Shown here in pieces: positions 50,665 to 60,003 of a DNA stretch of 64,000 nucleotides. The position numbers and the translations under genes are program-made. Source of the DNA: Ensifer sp. LCM 4579 (GTDB lineage Bacteria; Pseudomonadota; Alphaproteobacteria; Rhizobiales; Rhizobiaceae); contig NZ_MDDV01000024.1 in assembly GCF_001854885.1 (NCBI RefSeq), positions 182,128-246,127 on the forward strand, written 5' to 3'. The notes under the pieces were generated by a model, which made no database searches, was not told the origin of the DNA, and saw only the letters and a list, made by a program, of their open reading frames with translations. The stretch's first letter is position 1. Each line of letters starts with the position of its first letter.

Positions 50665-52440
50665 CTATCGCAGCGGCCAGAACCACATCAGCAAAGGCAC
50701 CGTGGCCAGGATGATGACGATCGAGAGCGGCAGTCCGAGCCGCGGATAGTCGCTGAACCGGTATCCGCCGGGGCCCATGACCAGCGTGTTGCACTGGTGG
50801 CCGATCGGCGTGAGGAAATCCGAACCGGCGCCGATCGCCACCGCCATCAGAAAGGCGTCCGGCCTGTAGCCGAGCGTGGCGGCGAAGCTCGCGGCGATCG
50901 GTGCCATCACGAGCACGGTCGCGGCATTGTTGAGAAACGGCGTCACCGCCATCGCCGCGATCAGGATGAGCGCCAGCGCCCCGGCCGGCGGCAGATGGGT
51001 GGCGATGCCGCCGAGCCAGCCGGCGATCAGGTCCGAGCCGCCCGTCGTGCGCAACGAATCGCTCACCGGGATGAGCGCTGCCAGCATCACCAGGATCGGA
51101 CCGTCGACGGCCCGGTAGACGTCTCGCAAGGGGATGACGCGGAAAATCACCATGGCAAGGGCCGCGGCGAAGAAGGCGATCGGCACCGGCACCAGGCCGA
51201 CCGCGGTCGTCGCCATCGCCGCCGCCAGCAGCATGAGCGGCAGGGTGCCGCGCCGGATCGTGCCGAGCAGGATCTCGCGCTGCGCCAGCGGCAGGCAGCC
51301 GAAGTCCTGCAGGAAGGACGGCAGTTCGCTGCGCGCCCCCTGCAGCACCACGATATCGCCGGCCTGCAGCCGGATGCTGCCGAGGCGCTGTTTCAGCCTC
51401 TCGCCCTGCCGGCTCACCGCAAGCAGGTTGACATTGTGATTGTTGAAGAGCGCCAGCCGCTCGGCGGACATGCCGATGAGCGGCGAATTGCTGCCGATCA
51501 CCACTTCGATCGCCTCGATCTCCGCACGCGTCTTGTCGCCCGGCATCGGCAGCCGGTCGCCGGCGATCTTCAGCTTCGCCTGAGACACGATGCGGTCGAG
51601 CGCGGCCGGCCCGCCTTCGAGCAGCAATATGTCGTCCGTTTCGATCACCACATCCGGCAGCGGCGCCAGATGCGTGCCGCGCCGGAAGATGGCGATGACG
51701 ACGGCGCCGCCGTCGCCGATCCTGACGAGGTTGCTCACGGGCTTGCCGATCGCCGGCGAGCCGGGGGCCGCCACCGCTTCCGCCGTATAATCGGTGATCT
51801 CGATCACCTGGTTTACCGAGACCTCCTGGCTCTTGCGCTCCGGCACCAGCCGATAGGCAAACAGCAGGAAGACGCAGCCGGCAAGCGCAAGCGAAGCGCC
51901 GACCGGCGTGAAATCGAACATCGAGAAACTCTCGCCGGTCAGTTCCGCGCGCATCCGCGAGACGACGACGTTCGGCGACGTGCCGACCTGCGTCATCAGC
52001 CCGCCGATCAGCGAGCCGAAGGCCATCGGCATCAGGAAGACCGAGGGCTGCACTTTCGAGCGCCGGGCAAATTGAAATGCGACGGGGATCATGATCGCGA
52101 GCGCGCCGATATTCTTGATGAAGGCCGACATCACGGTGACGGTGACCACGAGCAGGGCAAGCTGCGCCCTGACCGACTGCAGGTCCGGCAGGAAACGCTG
52201 GATCGCCGCATCCACGATACCGGAACGGGCAACGCCGGCGCTGACGATCAGGGCACTCGCGACGATGATGACGATATCGTCGCTGAAGCCGTCAAAGGCG
52301 CGGTCGAAGGGCACGATGCCGACCGCCACCGAAAGCATCAGCGCCGAGCAGGCGATGATGTCGTAGCGGAACCGACCCCACACGAAAAAGACCATCATGG
52401 CGCCGATGACGATAAACGAGAGGAGCTGGTCGGCGGTCAT
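50665..52440 (-). CDS. SLC13/DASS-type anion transporter with TrkA-C domains
   Basis: 591 residues. Twelve or so helices (SFIVIGAMMVFFVWGRFRYD; IIMVASALIVSAGVA-like stretches; GGSDLIAGWLGGIATHLPPA) flank two cytosolic TrkA-C domains at about residues 190-370 (ISSNLVRIGD-type beta strands; VVIETDDILLLEGGPAALDR). The end has the conserved DFLTPIGHQCNTLVMGPGGY loop. It resembles the SLC13/citrate-sulfate transporters of the YbiR/SdcS-like type with regulatory domains. ATG 52440. The substrate is unknown (dicarboxylate, sulfate). Confidence 0.85.
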   Translation of the reverse strand: MTADQLLSFIVIGAMMVFFVWGRFRYDIIACSALMLSVAVGIVPFDRAFDGFSDDIVIIVASALIVSAGVARSGIVDAAIQRFLPDLQSVRAQLALLVVTVTVMSAFIKNIGALAIMIPVAFQFARRSKVQPSVFLMPMAFGSLIGGLMTQVGTSPNVVVSRMRAELTGESFSMFDFTPVGASLALAGCVFLLFAYRLVPERKSQEVSVNQVIEITDYTAEAVAAPGSPAIGKPVSNLVRIGDGGAVVIAIFRRGTHLAPLPDVVIETDDILLLEGGPAALDRIVSQAKLKIAGDRLPMPGDKTRAEIEAIEVVIGSNSPLIGMSAERLALFNNHNVNLLAVSRQGERLKQRLGSIRLQAGDIVVLQGARSELPSFLQDFGCLPLAQREILLGTIRRGTLPLMLLAAAMATTAVGLVPVPIAFFAAALAMVIFRVIPLRDVYRAVDGPILVMLAALIPVSDSLRTTGGSDLIAGWLGGIATHLPPAGALALILIAAMAVTPFLNNAATVLVMAPIAASFAATLGYRPDAFLMAVAIGAGSDFLTPIGHQCNTLVMGPGGYRFSDYPRLGLPLSIVIILATVPLLMWFWPLR

Positions 52441-52779
52441 AAGCGAGTACCTGAAGCAACGACGGATCGGACACGGGCCTTTTGCAACCCGCCACCCGGC
52501 CGGCATCGGACGGAGAGCACGCTTGCGCATCCGCCCCACCGCCTGGCGAGTCTCCCTCTACATCCTCTGAAGCATCCATCGGATGCAACTGAAATATCGC
52601 GGAATTCTCCGCGAAGCGCCCGGCCTTCACCAGGAAACTGCGCTGAACCCCCACCTTTTCCCCCGCCTTTCTTTGCTCGCGTTCGAAGAAGGGATAAGAT
52701 GAGACGAGCAGTTGAAGGGTGCCAAAGCTTGCTCGTTTTGGATTTTCGCCTCGACCCACATGCGACCAGGAACGCCAGC

Positions 52780-53064
52780 ATGAAGACTGCCCTTGCCGTT
52801 TTATCCGTGACGCTTGCGCTCGCCGCCTGTACGTCCACCACCCGTACGACCGGTTACGGGCCCGGCCTCGAGCCGATCCCCGGCAGCATCACCTATGGCG
52901 GCCAGCCGCGCACGAAACTGACCAAGGCGCCGGTCGGCAGCATCGTCCCGCACCGGTTCTTCGACCGTTTTGGCTATCGGGTCTATGAGACCTACATCAT
53001 CGAGCCGGATCGCTCGCTGCGTCTGACCAGCCGCCGCATAGATTACGACGTCTTTGGCCATTGA
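52780..53064 (+). CDS. Small lipoprotein, tandem copy 1
   Basis: 94 residues. Signal and lipobox MKTALAVLSVTLALAAC, then GLEPIPGSITYGGQPRTKL, KAPVGSIVPHRFFDRFGYRV and YETYIIEPDRSLRLTSRR. No family known to me. The next gene, 20 bp downstream, is a close copy, so the pair arose by tandem duplication. It probably is outer-membrane anchored. Confidence 0.7.
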   Translation: MKTALAVLSVTLALAACTSTTRTTGYGPGLEPIPGSITYGGQPRTKLTKAPVGSIVPHRFFDRFGYRVYETYIIEPDRSLRLTSRRIDYDVFGH

Positions 53065-53083
53065 TTTTGCGAAGGAGGGCGAG

Positions 53084-53395
53084 ATGCCCTGCAAACCTTT
53101 AAGAAACGCGGTTCCGCTGATCGTTGCGGCGCTCCTTTCGAGCGCCTGCACGGTGAGCTATGCGGGCGGCTACAGCGGCTACCACCCCTACGGCCTCGAA
53201 CCGATCCCCGGCAGCATCACCTATGGCGGCCAGCCGCGCACGAAGCTGAGAAAGGCGCCCGTCGGCAGCATCGTCCCCCATCAATTCATCGATGGTTTCG
53301 GACGGCGGGTCTACGAGACCTACGTGATCGAGCCGGATCGCTCGCTGCGCCTGGTGGATCGTCGCTACCGCGACTTCTTCCCCTTCGATGATTGA
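53084..53395 (+). CDS. Small lipoprotein, tandem copy 2
   Basis: 103 residues. Lipobox LIVAALLSSAC; after a Gly/Tyr-rich spacer (GGYSGYHPYGLEPIPGSITY) it repeats the same module as copy 1 (GGQPRTKLRKAPVGSIVPHQ, YETYVIEPDRSLRLVDRRYR). GAAGGAGGG precedes ATG 53084. Confidence 0.72.
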   Translation: MPCKPLRNAVPLIVAALLSSACTVSYAGGYSGYHPYGLEPIPGSITYGGQPRTKLRKAPVGSIVPHQFIDGFGRRVYETYVIEPDRSLRLVDRRYRDFFPFDD

Positions 53396-53406
53396 GGGGG
53401 AGGCCC

Positions 53407-53745
53407 TCAGCCCATCCGCATCAGCGCCAGTCCGCGCTTCACCACATCGGCAAAGGTCACGCCGAGCGAGGCGCCGCCGATGCCGATGACGCCGAGCGCG
53501 CCGAGCCCCATCAGCTTCCATTTGCGCACATCCTCCGTCACCGGCTTCATCTCGCGGATATCGTCCCGCGCCGTGGCGACGGCGCCCTCGAGCGCGCCCA
53601 CCCGCCCCGCCAGGTCTTCCACCCGACGGCTTACCAAGGCGCGGGCGGCATCGCTTCGGTCCTCCGCGCGGCGAAAATCCTCTCGCAGGTTCTTCACCTC
53701 GGCAATGAGCGTGCCGAGCTGCTGGTGAACATGGCCGTCGATCAT
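53407..53745 (-). CDS. DUF1515-type phage protein
   Basis: 112 residues, helical, with a coiled coil (LIAEVKNLREDFRRAEDRSD) and a C-terminal membrane-like segment (LMGLGALGVIGIGGASLGVT). It resembles DUF1515, common in rhizobial prophages next to lysis genes. ATG 53745 overlaps (ATGA) the stop of the o-spanin-like gene. It is probably part of the lysis module. Confidence 0.65.
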   Translation of the reverse strand: MIDGHVHQQLGTLIAEVKNLREDFRRAEDRSDAARALVSRRVEDLAGRVGALEGAVATARDDIREMKPVTEDVRKWKLMGLGALGVIGIGGASLGVTFADVVKRGLALMRMG

Positions 53746-54008
53746 TCCCACCCCTCCCCGTGGCGCCGCCCTTCCCCATGACTCGAGCATTCCGCCTTCG
53801 ACCAGATCGCCGCGGCGCAGAGGCCGACGACGGTCCGGTCGATCTTCCGCTGGTCCGCCGCCGTGGCGCCGCGCGCGCCGATGAGGTCAGTCCCGACCAC
53901 CGGGCGCAGGCCGGCGACACTCGCCGGCGCCGAAGTTCCACAGGCCGCCGCCATCGATGCAGCGGTCAAAGTCGCTGCGGCGAGCAGCCGATTGCAAAGC
54001 CGCTTCAT
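53742..54008 (-). CDS. O-spanin-like (Rz1-type) lipoprotein
   Basis: 88 residues. A lipoprotein signal and lipobox (LAAATLTAASMAAACG) begin the protein. Its start lies inside the 3' half of the gene at 53887-54129 in another frame, the classic Rz/Rz1 overlap of phages. Mature part is small and polar. The outer-membrane spanin role is inferred from arrangement. Confidence 0.6.
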   Translation of the reverse strand: MKRLCNRLLAAATLTAASMAAACGTSAPASVAGLRPVVGTDLIGARGATAADQRKIDRTVVGLCAAAIWSKAECSSHGEGRRHGEGWE

Positions 54009-54129
54009 TGTTCTGCCTTTCGATTGTTTGCGTGACCGACCGGGCCCCCTCCTCGCGGATCTGGAGCACCGCCCAGACGACAGCGGCGATGAGCAGCGCG
54101 CCGGCGGCGATCTTCACCCCGGCCGGCAT
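53887..54129 (-). CDS. I-spanin-like (Rz-type) membrane protein
   Basis: 80 residues. MPAGVKIAAGALLIAAVVWA is an N-terminal transmembrane helix (residues 1-22); IREEGARSVTQTIERQNNEA is a coiled-coil periplasmic arm. ATG 54129 overlaps the endolysin stop (TGATG). The shape and neighbours match Rz i-spanins, which fuse membranes at lysis. The family is not identified with certainty. Confidence 0.65.
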   Translation of the reverse strand: MPAGVKIAAGALLIAAVVWAVLQIREEGARSVTQTIERQNNEAALQSAARRSDFDRCIDGGGLWNFGAGECRRPAPGGRD

Positions 54130-54944
54130 CACTTCATCCCCAGCGCCTGGCGCACCGCCGGCATCGAGGTGATCGCATAGGCCGCGAAGCCGACGATGAC
54201 GGTGAGGATCGCGAGCTGCACCCGCCAGTCGAGCGCCACCAGATTGAGCTCCTTCAGCGCCGTGACGATCGAGCCGCCGGCGGTCAAGAGCCAGGTCCAG
54301 AACCGGCCGGACCGGCGGATCGGCTTCGGCCGCACCGGCTTCTCGGCCTGCATCGGCGCCTCCTCCGGCGTCCCGTGGAGCCGCGCCGCCGCGAGCGCCC
54401 GCTCCATGGCCGCCTCCACCGCCTCCGGCGCCACCAGCGCCCGGTTGAGCCCGTCGCCGGCATAATAGGATTGCCCCCGCCCGACCCTGCCCTTCGCGCC
54501 CTTCGTGGCCGCAAGCACGGGCAGCGACGCCCATTCCTGCGCAAGGCGTCTGCCGAACTCGGTGCGGCTCATTCTCCCGGCGATGAAGGCCTGATAGCCG
54601 CGGCGCTTCAAGAGGTGGTAGGCCATGCGGTCCTGCAGCTCCGGCGTGAACCGCTCCTTGCCGCTGAGCCCCATTTCGCCTTCTATGTCCCGCAGCGTGC
54701 GGGGCGCATCCAGCGTGTTCTTCATGAACTGGTAGCCGCCGGCCGCACTCGACCCGAACCGCCTCGTCCACCCCGCCTGCGCCGCCTCGACCTCGTCGAG
54801 CGTCATCGAAGTTATCGGCCGCGGCAGCTTGTCTTGATTGTTGCCGTAAATCACGTCATACGAGGCACGGTCGCTCCTGCCGACTTCCGCTTCACGAACG
54901 AAGTCAAGCAGCATCGCCGCGCCAAAGGGAACGGTTTTGTCCAT
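54129..54944 (-). CDS. Phage endolysin-like muraminidase
   Basis: 271 residues. Domain 1-190 has lysozyme-like features (VREAEVGRSDRASYDVIYGN, FGSSAAGGYQFMKNTLDAPR, KERFTPELQDRMAYHLLKRR). The C-terminus has one or two transmembrane helices (WRVQLAILTVIVGFAAYAIT), which could act as a holin or anchor (signal-arrest-like). It is the first gene of the lysis cassette. Confidence 0.75.
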   Translation of the reverse strand: MDKTVPFGAAMLLDFVREAEVGRSDRASYDVIYGNNQDKLPRPITSMTLDEVEAAQAGWTRRFGSSAAGGYQFMKNTLDAPRTLRDIEGEMGLSGKERFTPELQDRMAYHLLKRRGYQAFIAGRMSRTEFGRRLAQEWASLPVLAATKGAKGRVGRGQSYYAGDGLNRALVAPEAVEAAMERALAAARLHGTPEEAPMQAEKPVRPKPIRRSGRFWTWLLTAGGSIVTALKELNLVALDWRVQLAILTVIVGFAAYAITSMPAVRQALGMK

Positions 54945-55043
54945 GGATCACCTTTATTGTTCAGAGTCTGGAAATGACGTACGCGGCCTAACGCTGGCGC
55001 GCATTGTTCATGCCGAGGTGCTCGTGCAGACGATGCCATTCAA

Positions 55044-56636
55044 ATGAAGAGCAACGGCAAAATCATCGACGCTCGCAGCACGAGCGACAGTGTCCTGGCG
55101 GCAATCAAATCCGACATTATCATTATCGGATCCGGAGCAGCCGCGTGTGCCATGGCTACTCGCTTGCTCGATCGCGGACTGCAGGTGACAATGCTCGAAG
55201 CGGGGGACTTTCTAGTCGACTCCGACAGTTCGCGTTTTTATGCGATGAATCGCCAAGAGCCTTTTGGACTCTCATTGCAGATTGGTGGTGCTACTAATCT
55301 CTGGTCTGGGCGAGTGGCGCCCCTCGAAAGCCGCGACATAACAACTTCGAGAGGTTGGCCCTTCGAGCTTAGCGAAATCGAGCCTTACTACGGTCAAGCT
55401 GCTGAACTCCTTAAGGTAAGGCCGACTCACTCGCTTGCCGAAATTGCCCCATATGAAGGTTCCTCACCCAAGTGGAAGGAATTCCTCCAGGACCGCTCTG
55501 TTTCTATCAAGCGCTTTCAGTGGAACCGCCCGACATTCAACGGCCTGGTTCACTTGAAAGCACTTGCCTCCCGATATTCCAACCTGACGCTGATTTACAA
55601 TTGCCGTGCATTGAAACTGCTTTCAGACGAACTCGGCCGCCGAGTGCATTTTGTTCTCGCCGCGATTGGTACAGACAAGACGGTTCAGTTTTCTGCTGAA
55701 TTTTTTGCGCTCTGCGCAGGAGGATTGGAAAATCCTAGAATTATGCTCAATAGCAGAAGCACCGGCGGCTTTTTGGCCAATGACAACATCGGCCGCTATT
55801 TTTCAGGTCACCCGAAGGCAAATGTCGGGCGCATCCATCTATTTCGCCCTGTTCGTGCCCGGTCGCCGCTCTTTTGCGACATTGAAACGTCCGATGGAGC
55901 TTTTCGGTTCGGGATAGGGCTGACCGCAAACGAGACGGAGAATGCGATACCCCTCAATCACTATGTGCAGCTATCCCCGAAGTTTGAGTCCATCGGTTTC
56001 AGGCTGTTGGAGCACGCCCAACACATAGTTGGTGGTACGACTAGGTACAGTAGGGAAAATTCCCCGGCCAAGAATGTGGTTCGCCATGTGGTCACAGCTG
56101 CCTCTGCCCTTGGACAGTTGCTATTCAATCTCATCGGTAAAGTTGGTCTGCTGGGCAAAGGTGGGTCAGTACTGGTCGTCCGCGGCTTTTTCGATCAGGA
56201 GCCGAACGCCGAAAACAGAATCGAGCTGACAGAGGAACTTGATCCTTACGGAATGCGCAAAGGAAGAGTAAAATGGTCGATCACGCGTGAAGATCAGCAG
56301 ACCATAGAAGACTTTCTTTCAGAGCTCTCGTCACTGCTTTCCAAGCACGAGATTGGCGTCCTCAAGTCAGATTTGCCGCCAGTCGGCCATCCTTGGTCGT
56401 TGACCGAAATTCACTCGCACTTCATGGGCACTACGCGCATGGGCCTGAATCCTCACGACTCTGTGACCGACGGAGACGGAAGGGTCCATGGCGTCGAGAA
56501 CCTGTATGTAGGTGGATCCTCATTGTTCACGACTTATGGGTACGCCAATCCTGTCCTGACAATTATGGCGCTTGCATTGCTTACTGCAGATAAGATATGC
56601 GAACGGCTCCACACGAAGACAGGTGCGATACATTGA
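55044..56636 (+). CDS. GMC-type FAD oxidoreductase
   Basis: 530 residues. DIIIIGSGAAACAMATRLLD (FAD-binding beta-alpha-beta), QIGGATNLWSGRVAPLESRD, and the GMC_oxred_C end HFMGTTRMGLNPHDSVTDGD, VHGVENLYVGGSSLFTTYGY. It oxidises an alcohol group of a sugar or lipid-like compound. The gene is distinctly A+T-richer than the phage genes around it, a sign of transfer. The TTG start of the next gene overlaps its stop. Confidence 0.82.
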   Translation: MKSNGKIIDARSTSDSVLAAIKSDIIIIGSGAAACAMATRLLDRGLQVTMLEAGDFLVDSDSSRFYAMNRQEPFGLSLQIGGATNLWSGRVAPLESRDITTSRGWPFELSEIEPYYGQAAELLKVRPTHSLAEIAPYEGSSPKWKEFLQDRSVSIKRFQWNRPTFNGLVHLKALASRYSNLTLIYNCRALKLLSDELGRRVHFVLAAIGTDKTVQFSAEFFALCAGGLENPRIMLNSRSTGGFLANDNIGRYFSGHPKANVGRIHLFRPVRARSPLFCDIETSDGAFRFGIGLTANETENAIPLNHYVQLSPKFESIGFRLLEHAQHIVGGTTRYSRENSPAKNVVRHVVTAASALGQLLFNLIGKVGLLGKGGSVLVVRGFFDQEPNAENRIELTEELDPYGMRKGRVKWSITREDQQTIEDFLSELSSLLSKHEIGVLKSDLPPVGHPWSLTEIHSHFMGTTRMGLNPHDSVTDGDGRVHGVENLYVGGSSLFTTYGYANPVLTIMALALLTADKICERLHTKTGAIH

Positions 56637-57358
56637 CTATTTCCCCCGAATTGAGTCCGAAACAACAACGCGCAAAACGCTCGCGGTGGCAGAAGTTATC
56701 TCGCAAGACATACTTTGGTGGCAAGCTTTCGACCAAGAACTTGGTGCGCCTCTGCAAGGAAAATGCATCCGACAAACGGACAATCATCATCCACACAGAA
56801 GACGTGGATTACAGAGAGTTCTTTCCAAACTCTTTTCTCGTTTCGAAGGCTCCTACCAAAGGATATGATCTACTCGTAGACAAGTACTATCATCTCGATG
56901 GCATCGAAAGTGAGAGCTACGATGTGGCACTTTGCACCGGTTTGCTTGAGCACATTCCGGACCCGCAGCGACTAATAGACGACATTAAACGCATTCTTAA
57001 GCCGAACGGAAAGTTAATCATATCCGCATCCGCTGTGTTTTCATTTCACGAGGGTCCGGATAATTTCTTTCACTTCACACCGTTCGCCTTCAAACTTCTA
57101 TTCAAGGACTGGAGTGAAATAGAAGTCCTCAGGGGAGCAAGCAAGCCCTTCGAAACAATAGGAATTCTGATGCAAAGAATTCTATATCAATGCGATGTAT
57201 TCCCCCTGGCTCGACCGTTTATCGAGATCATGGCTCGGACGGCACGGGTGTTCGATATTTTCGTAACCCAGCAATTTGATATCACTTGGAAGTATAGTGA
57301 CGATCATAAGATCGATTCAATGATGCCCTCTAACATTCAGGCCGTCGTGAGGAAGTGA
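56633..57358 (+). CDS. SAM-dependent methyltransferase (divergent)
   Basis: 241 residues. ESYDVALCTGLLEHIPDPQR and DDIKRILKPNGKLIISASAV are the post-motif and strand-4/5 regions of class I methyltransferases. The glycine-rich motif I is not obvious; DKRTIIIHTEDVDYREFF occupies its place, so SAM binding may be atypical. The TTG at 56633 overlaps the stop of the GMC gene (TTGA). A+T-rich. Probably modifies a surface sugar. Confidence 0.72.
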   Translation: MTISPELSPKQQRAKRSRWQKLSRKTYFGGKLSTKNLVRLCKENASDKRTIIIHTEDVDYREFFPNSFLVSKAPTKGYDLLVDKYYHLDGIESESYDVALCTGLLEHIPDPQRLIDDIKRILKPNGKLIISASAVFSFHEGPDNFFHFTPFAFKLLFKDWSEIEVLRGASKPFETIGILMQRILYQCDVFPLARPFIEIMARTARVFDIFVTQQFDITWKYSDDHKIDSMMPSNIQAVVRK

Positions 57359-57542
57359 TATGTCGGCACCAGAACCAATTGCGATTTCGCATGCTCAATT
57401 TGACGAGCGCCGATACCTGAAGCTTTAGTAGACTTTAACTGTACTAGCCTGGCCCGAATGGACGACCTCCTGAAAGCTCACCTCTGGCGTCAAGCTCAGC
57501 ACCAGCGATTCAAGATGTCGCCGTACCGCCCCCAATGAGGCG

Positions 57543-58391
57543 CTACCGCAATTTCCGGAAGCGAGAAAGCAAAGAAGTAACGGACCAAAAGACGAGCCGG
57601 TGGCCCCTAAAATACATGCTGCCGGGTCGATGAATCGATAGGGCATAGAGATACGAACGTCGCTCTTGCAGATATGACCTGTACTTCTTGACCACCCGAC
57701 GTCGTGCATCATTCTGCCGCGCCCGCTTGCTTGCTGAGAGGCTGAGGTGCTGAGTGACCAAGCTTTCCTCGCAGCCAACGATCAGCCCGCCGGACAAGAC
57801 AAAGCGAATCGCCCATTCGCGATCTACAGCCCTGCGGAAACTCTCATCGAAAGGGAACTTGCGCAACGTTGAAACCCGAGTGAGCATCGTACATGTACCG
57901 ACTCTTCCACCCCCGGGGAGTGGATCGCCACACAGTAGATGTAGAGCAACTGCATTGCCCCCCACTGGATTGGGGGTTCCCATGGCACGCAGGCTCGTTG
58001 TCCTGCCGTCAGAAATGACGCTCCTCGTGCAGTACACCGAGACGGGCGCCGAATGCTGTTCTTCTGCCATCAGCAGTCTCGCGACCTGCTCCTTGAGTCG
58101 CCTCGGAGAATTCTCGTCGTCCGCATCCAGAAAAGCCAGGATTTCACCCGTCGCCTCGCGGCAAAGCGTATTCCGCGCGCCAGCATTACCTTTATTCAAA
58201 CTATGAGTGACCAGTTTTACCCGAGAATCTTGCCGCGCGACTGACTGGACGATTTCTCTAGAGTGGTCCGTGGAAGCATCATCGCAGACTAGGATCTCTA
58301 GATTATCCCAGTCCAATTGCCTAGCCGAAGACAGTGCCCGCTCAATCGTTTCTTCCGCATTGTAACAGCATATAGCAAGTGTCACACGCAT
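57543..58391 (-). CDS. Family 2 glycosyltransferase
   Basis: 282 residues. GT-A fold: VTLAICCYNAEETIERALSS, ILVCDDASTDHSREIVQSVA, NKGNAGARNTLCREATGEIL and the D-x-D metal site in AFLDADDENSPRR. A C-terminal region of about 70 residues lacks transmembrane helices (RPGSMYFRGHRLVFWSVTSL is a weakly hydrophobic stretch). It transfers a sugar to a surface polymer or lipid. A+T-rich. Confidence 0.85.
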   Translation of the reverse strand: MRVTLAICCYNAEETIERALSSARQLDWDNLEILVCDDASTDHSREIVQSVARQDSRVKLVTHSLNKGNAGARNTLCREATGEILAFLDADDENSPRRLKEQVARLLMAEEQHSAPVSVYCTRSVISDGRTTSLRAMGTPNPVGGNAVALHLLCGDPLPGGGRVGTCTMLTRVSTLRKFPFDESFRRAVDREWAIRFVLSGGLIVGCEESLVTQHLSLSASKRARQNDARRRVVKKYRSYLQERRSYLYALSIHRPGSMYFRGHRLVFWSVTSLLSRFRKLR

Positions 58392-58503
58392 CGTCTCCCG
58401 ACTCCTATCGTGACTCGCGCCAGCTCAACGGCAGTATTTCCGTCGTGGCGTTAAGGATCCAACTGAAGATGAACTCTGCCTATTCGGCGCACTATAGACA
58501 CGC

Positions 58504-59226
58504 CTAAGCAATAGCTCGGACAGGTACGGCGTTGGGTTCCAGTGCGGGGCTGCCTGAACGCACGAAAAGAACGTCGACCAGGCGATTGTGCGCCCTGTGG
58601 GGAATGACGTCAGCTACTTCGAAGCCTTGCTCTGCCATGTATGCGATAAGCTCTGAAAATCGATACCCGCCTTCGAACCGGCGACGAAGACTTGCCTCGG
58701 TAAAAACAAAATGCGTCTCCCGGAGCGTCTGCTCAGCTCCTTTGAGGACATCAAGATCAAAGCCCTCAGTGTCGACTTTTATCCCGAACGGACCTGCGTA
58801 GTCCTTTTTTGCCAGAAGTTCATCAAGCGTGGCTACTTCAATCTCTACCGTTTTCCCCGGTTGCCGCTTCCAGTCTACGCGTTTCATCAAGCTGGAGGAG
58901 GGGCCTTCAAGTGAAAGGGTCGCTACGCCCCTGGTAGCTCCTGCCCCTGACTGAATGTAGTCAAAGTCTAAGCCTCTTACGCTATCTGCGGCCTTTTCCA
59001 TCGTATCTGGCTGCGGATCGATCAGTACAAGCTTCTTGTCCTTGAAGACTTCATAGAACACCGGACTGCCCTTATAGACGCCGATATCAACAAAGGTGTT
59101 GATCTCGAACGCATACCGCTTCAAGTAGGCCGCTGAGTAGCGCTCCTCGGAAACATGGAAACCGTGTCGCGTAAGCATCGAGGCTGCTAACCGAAGCGCT
59201 CGATTTGATAGCTTTTCCTTAATCAT
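58504..59226 (-). CDS. FkbM-family methyltransferase
   Basis: About 240 residues. FVDIGVYKGSPVFYEVFKDK (motif I), LVLIDPQPDTMEKAADSVRG and FGIKVDTEGFDLDVLKGAEQ are FkbM signatures. O-methylates sugars in polysaccharides or glycans. The start is uncertain: ATG 59226 has GAGGGG upstream; ATG 59253 and GTG 59268 are in frame. A+T-rich. It follows the SAM-like gene at 60003. Confidence 0.85.
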   Translation of the reverse strand: MIKEKLSNRALRLAASMLTRHGFHVSEERYSAAYLKRYAFEINTFVDIGVYKGSPVFYEVFKDKKLVLIDPQPDTMEKAADSVRGLDFDYIQSGAGATRGVATLSLEGPSSSLMKRVDWKRQPGKTVEIEVATLDELLAKKDYAGPFGIKVDTEGFDLDVLKGAEQTLRETHFVFTEASLRRRFEGGYRFSELIAYMAEQGFEVADVIPHRAHNRLVDVLFVRSGSPALEPNAVPVRAIA

Positions 59227-59295
59227 AATCCCCTCAGCAATTGCAGCATCCATCGAGCGGCCAGACACATTTCCGGCGAGCGAACGAGAGTTGGA

Positions 59296-60003
59296 TCAAA
59301 TTTTGGGGCAGTTGTCCGGCGTGTAGAACACGGAAGTTCGCCATGGCCGTCCATTGACCGGCCCGAAGCCATCGAAGTCGATGCGGCGATATCCGCTATC
59401 GGTCAGGAGATCGTAGCCCTCCTGGTATCTCTCGCGTTCACTGTTGTCCCAAATGATTGCGGATGGCCGTGCCTTCAGGTTCATAGTAGCCCTCGCGCAA
59501 TTTACACGATCACGGCCATCGATCACTACAACGTCGAAAGGGGCGTCCTGATGGCGTGTCACCTCGGTGGAATAGTCTCCTCCCGGCACCAACTCGCGAT
59601 AAACATAGGCTACATTGTCCGGTGTCTTTCTCGAAATCATTTCGAACCACGCGCGGTCATGTTCTACGCTGACAACCGACGTGGCCTTGCGGCTCCACCA
59701 AAGCGTAGAATTACCGCTGCCGTATTCGAAAACGCGTAGGCCACCCAAGTGTCTGGTGCCAAGAAAGTGAAGCATGGGGTAGGTGTACCAAGGGCATGGC
59801 TCACCGTCAGCGGTCAATGGCTTGTGCTGCTTTGCACTCTCCAACCAACCCATCTGTCTCGCGCTCTCAATGAGTTTTGGAAAGAAGTCGCGAGGGATAT
59901 CAGGGGTCTCCCAAAGAAGCAGGTCGAGCTTCTGTTCAATCTTTGGAATGCGGTCGATGAGCTTTGTTGCTTTTACGAAGTTCCTCATCGCGCCCAGCAT
60001 CAT
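59296..60003 (-). CDS. Class I SAM-dependent methyltransferase-like protein
   Basis: 235 residues. VFEYGSGNSTLWWSRKATSV (motif I, E-x-G-x-G), VVSVEHDRAWFEMISRKTPD and FDVVVIDGRDRVNCARATMN are clear methyltransferase landmarks. GAGGGAGA precedes ATG 60003. It overlaps the 3' end of the tail accessory gene at 59936. With the FkbM and GT2 genes it forms a surface-modification block. Confidence 0.8.
   Translation of the reverse strand: MMLGAMRNFVKATKLIDRIPKIEQKLDLLLWETPDIPRDFFPKLIESARQMGWLESAKQHKPLTADGEPCPWYTYPMLHFLGTRHLGGLRVFEYGSGNSTLWWSRKATSVVSVEHDRAWFEMISRKTPDNVAYVYRELVPGGDYSTEVTRHQDAPFDVVVIDGRDRVNCARATMNLKARPSAIIWDNSERERYQEGYDLLTDSGYRRIDFDGFGPVNGRPWRTSVFYTPDNCPKI

Noticed and set aside
50326..53064. 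A 912-codon + strand open frame across the riboswitch and DASS transporter
   Set aside because: It runs through the riboswitch, a repeat and the antisense of a transporter, so it is not a real gene.
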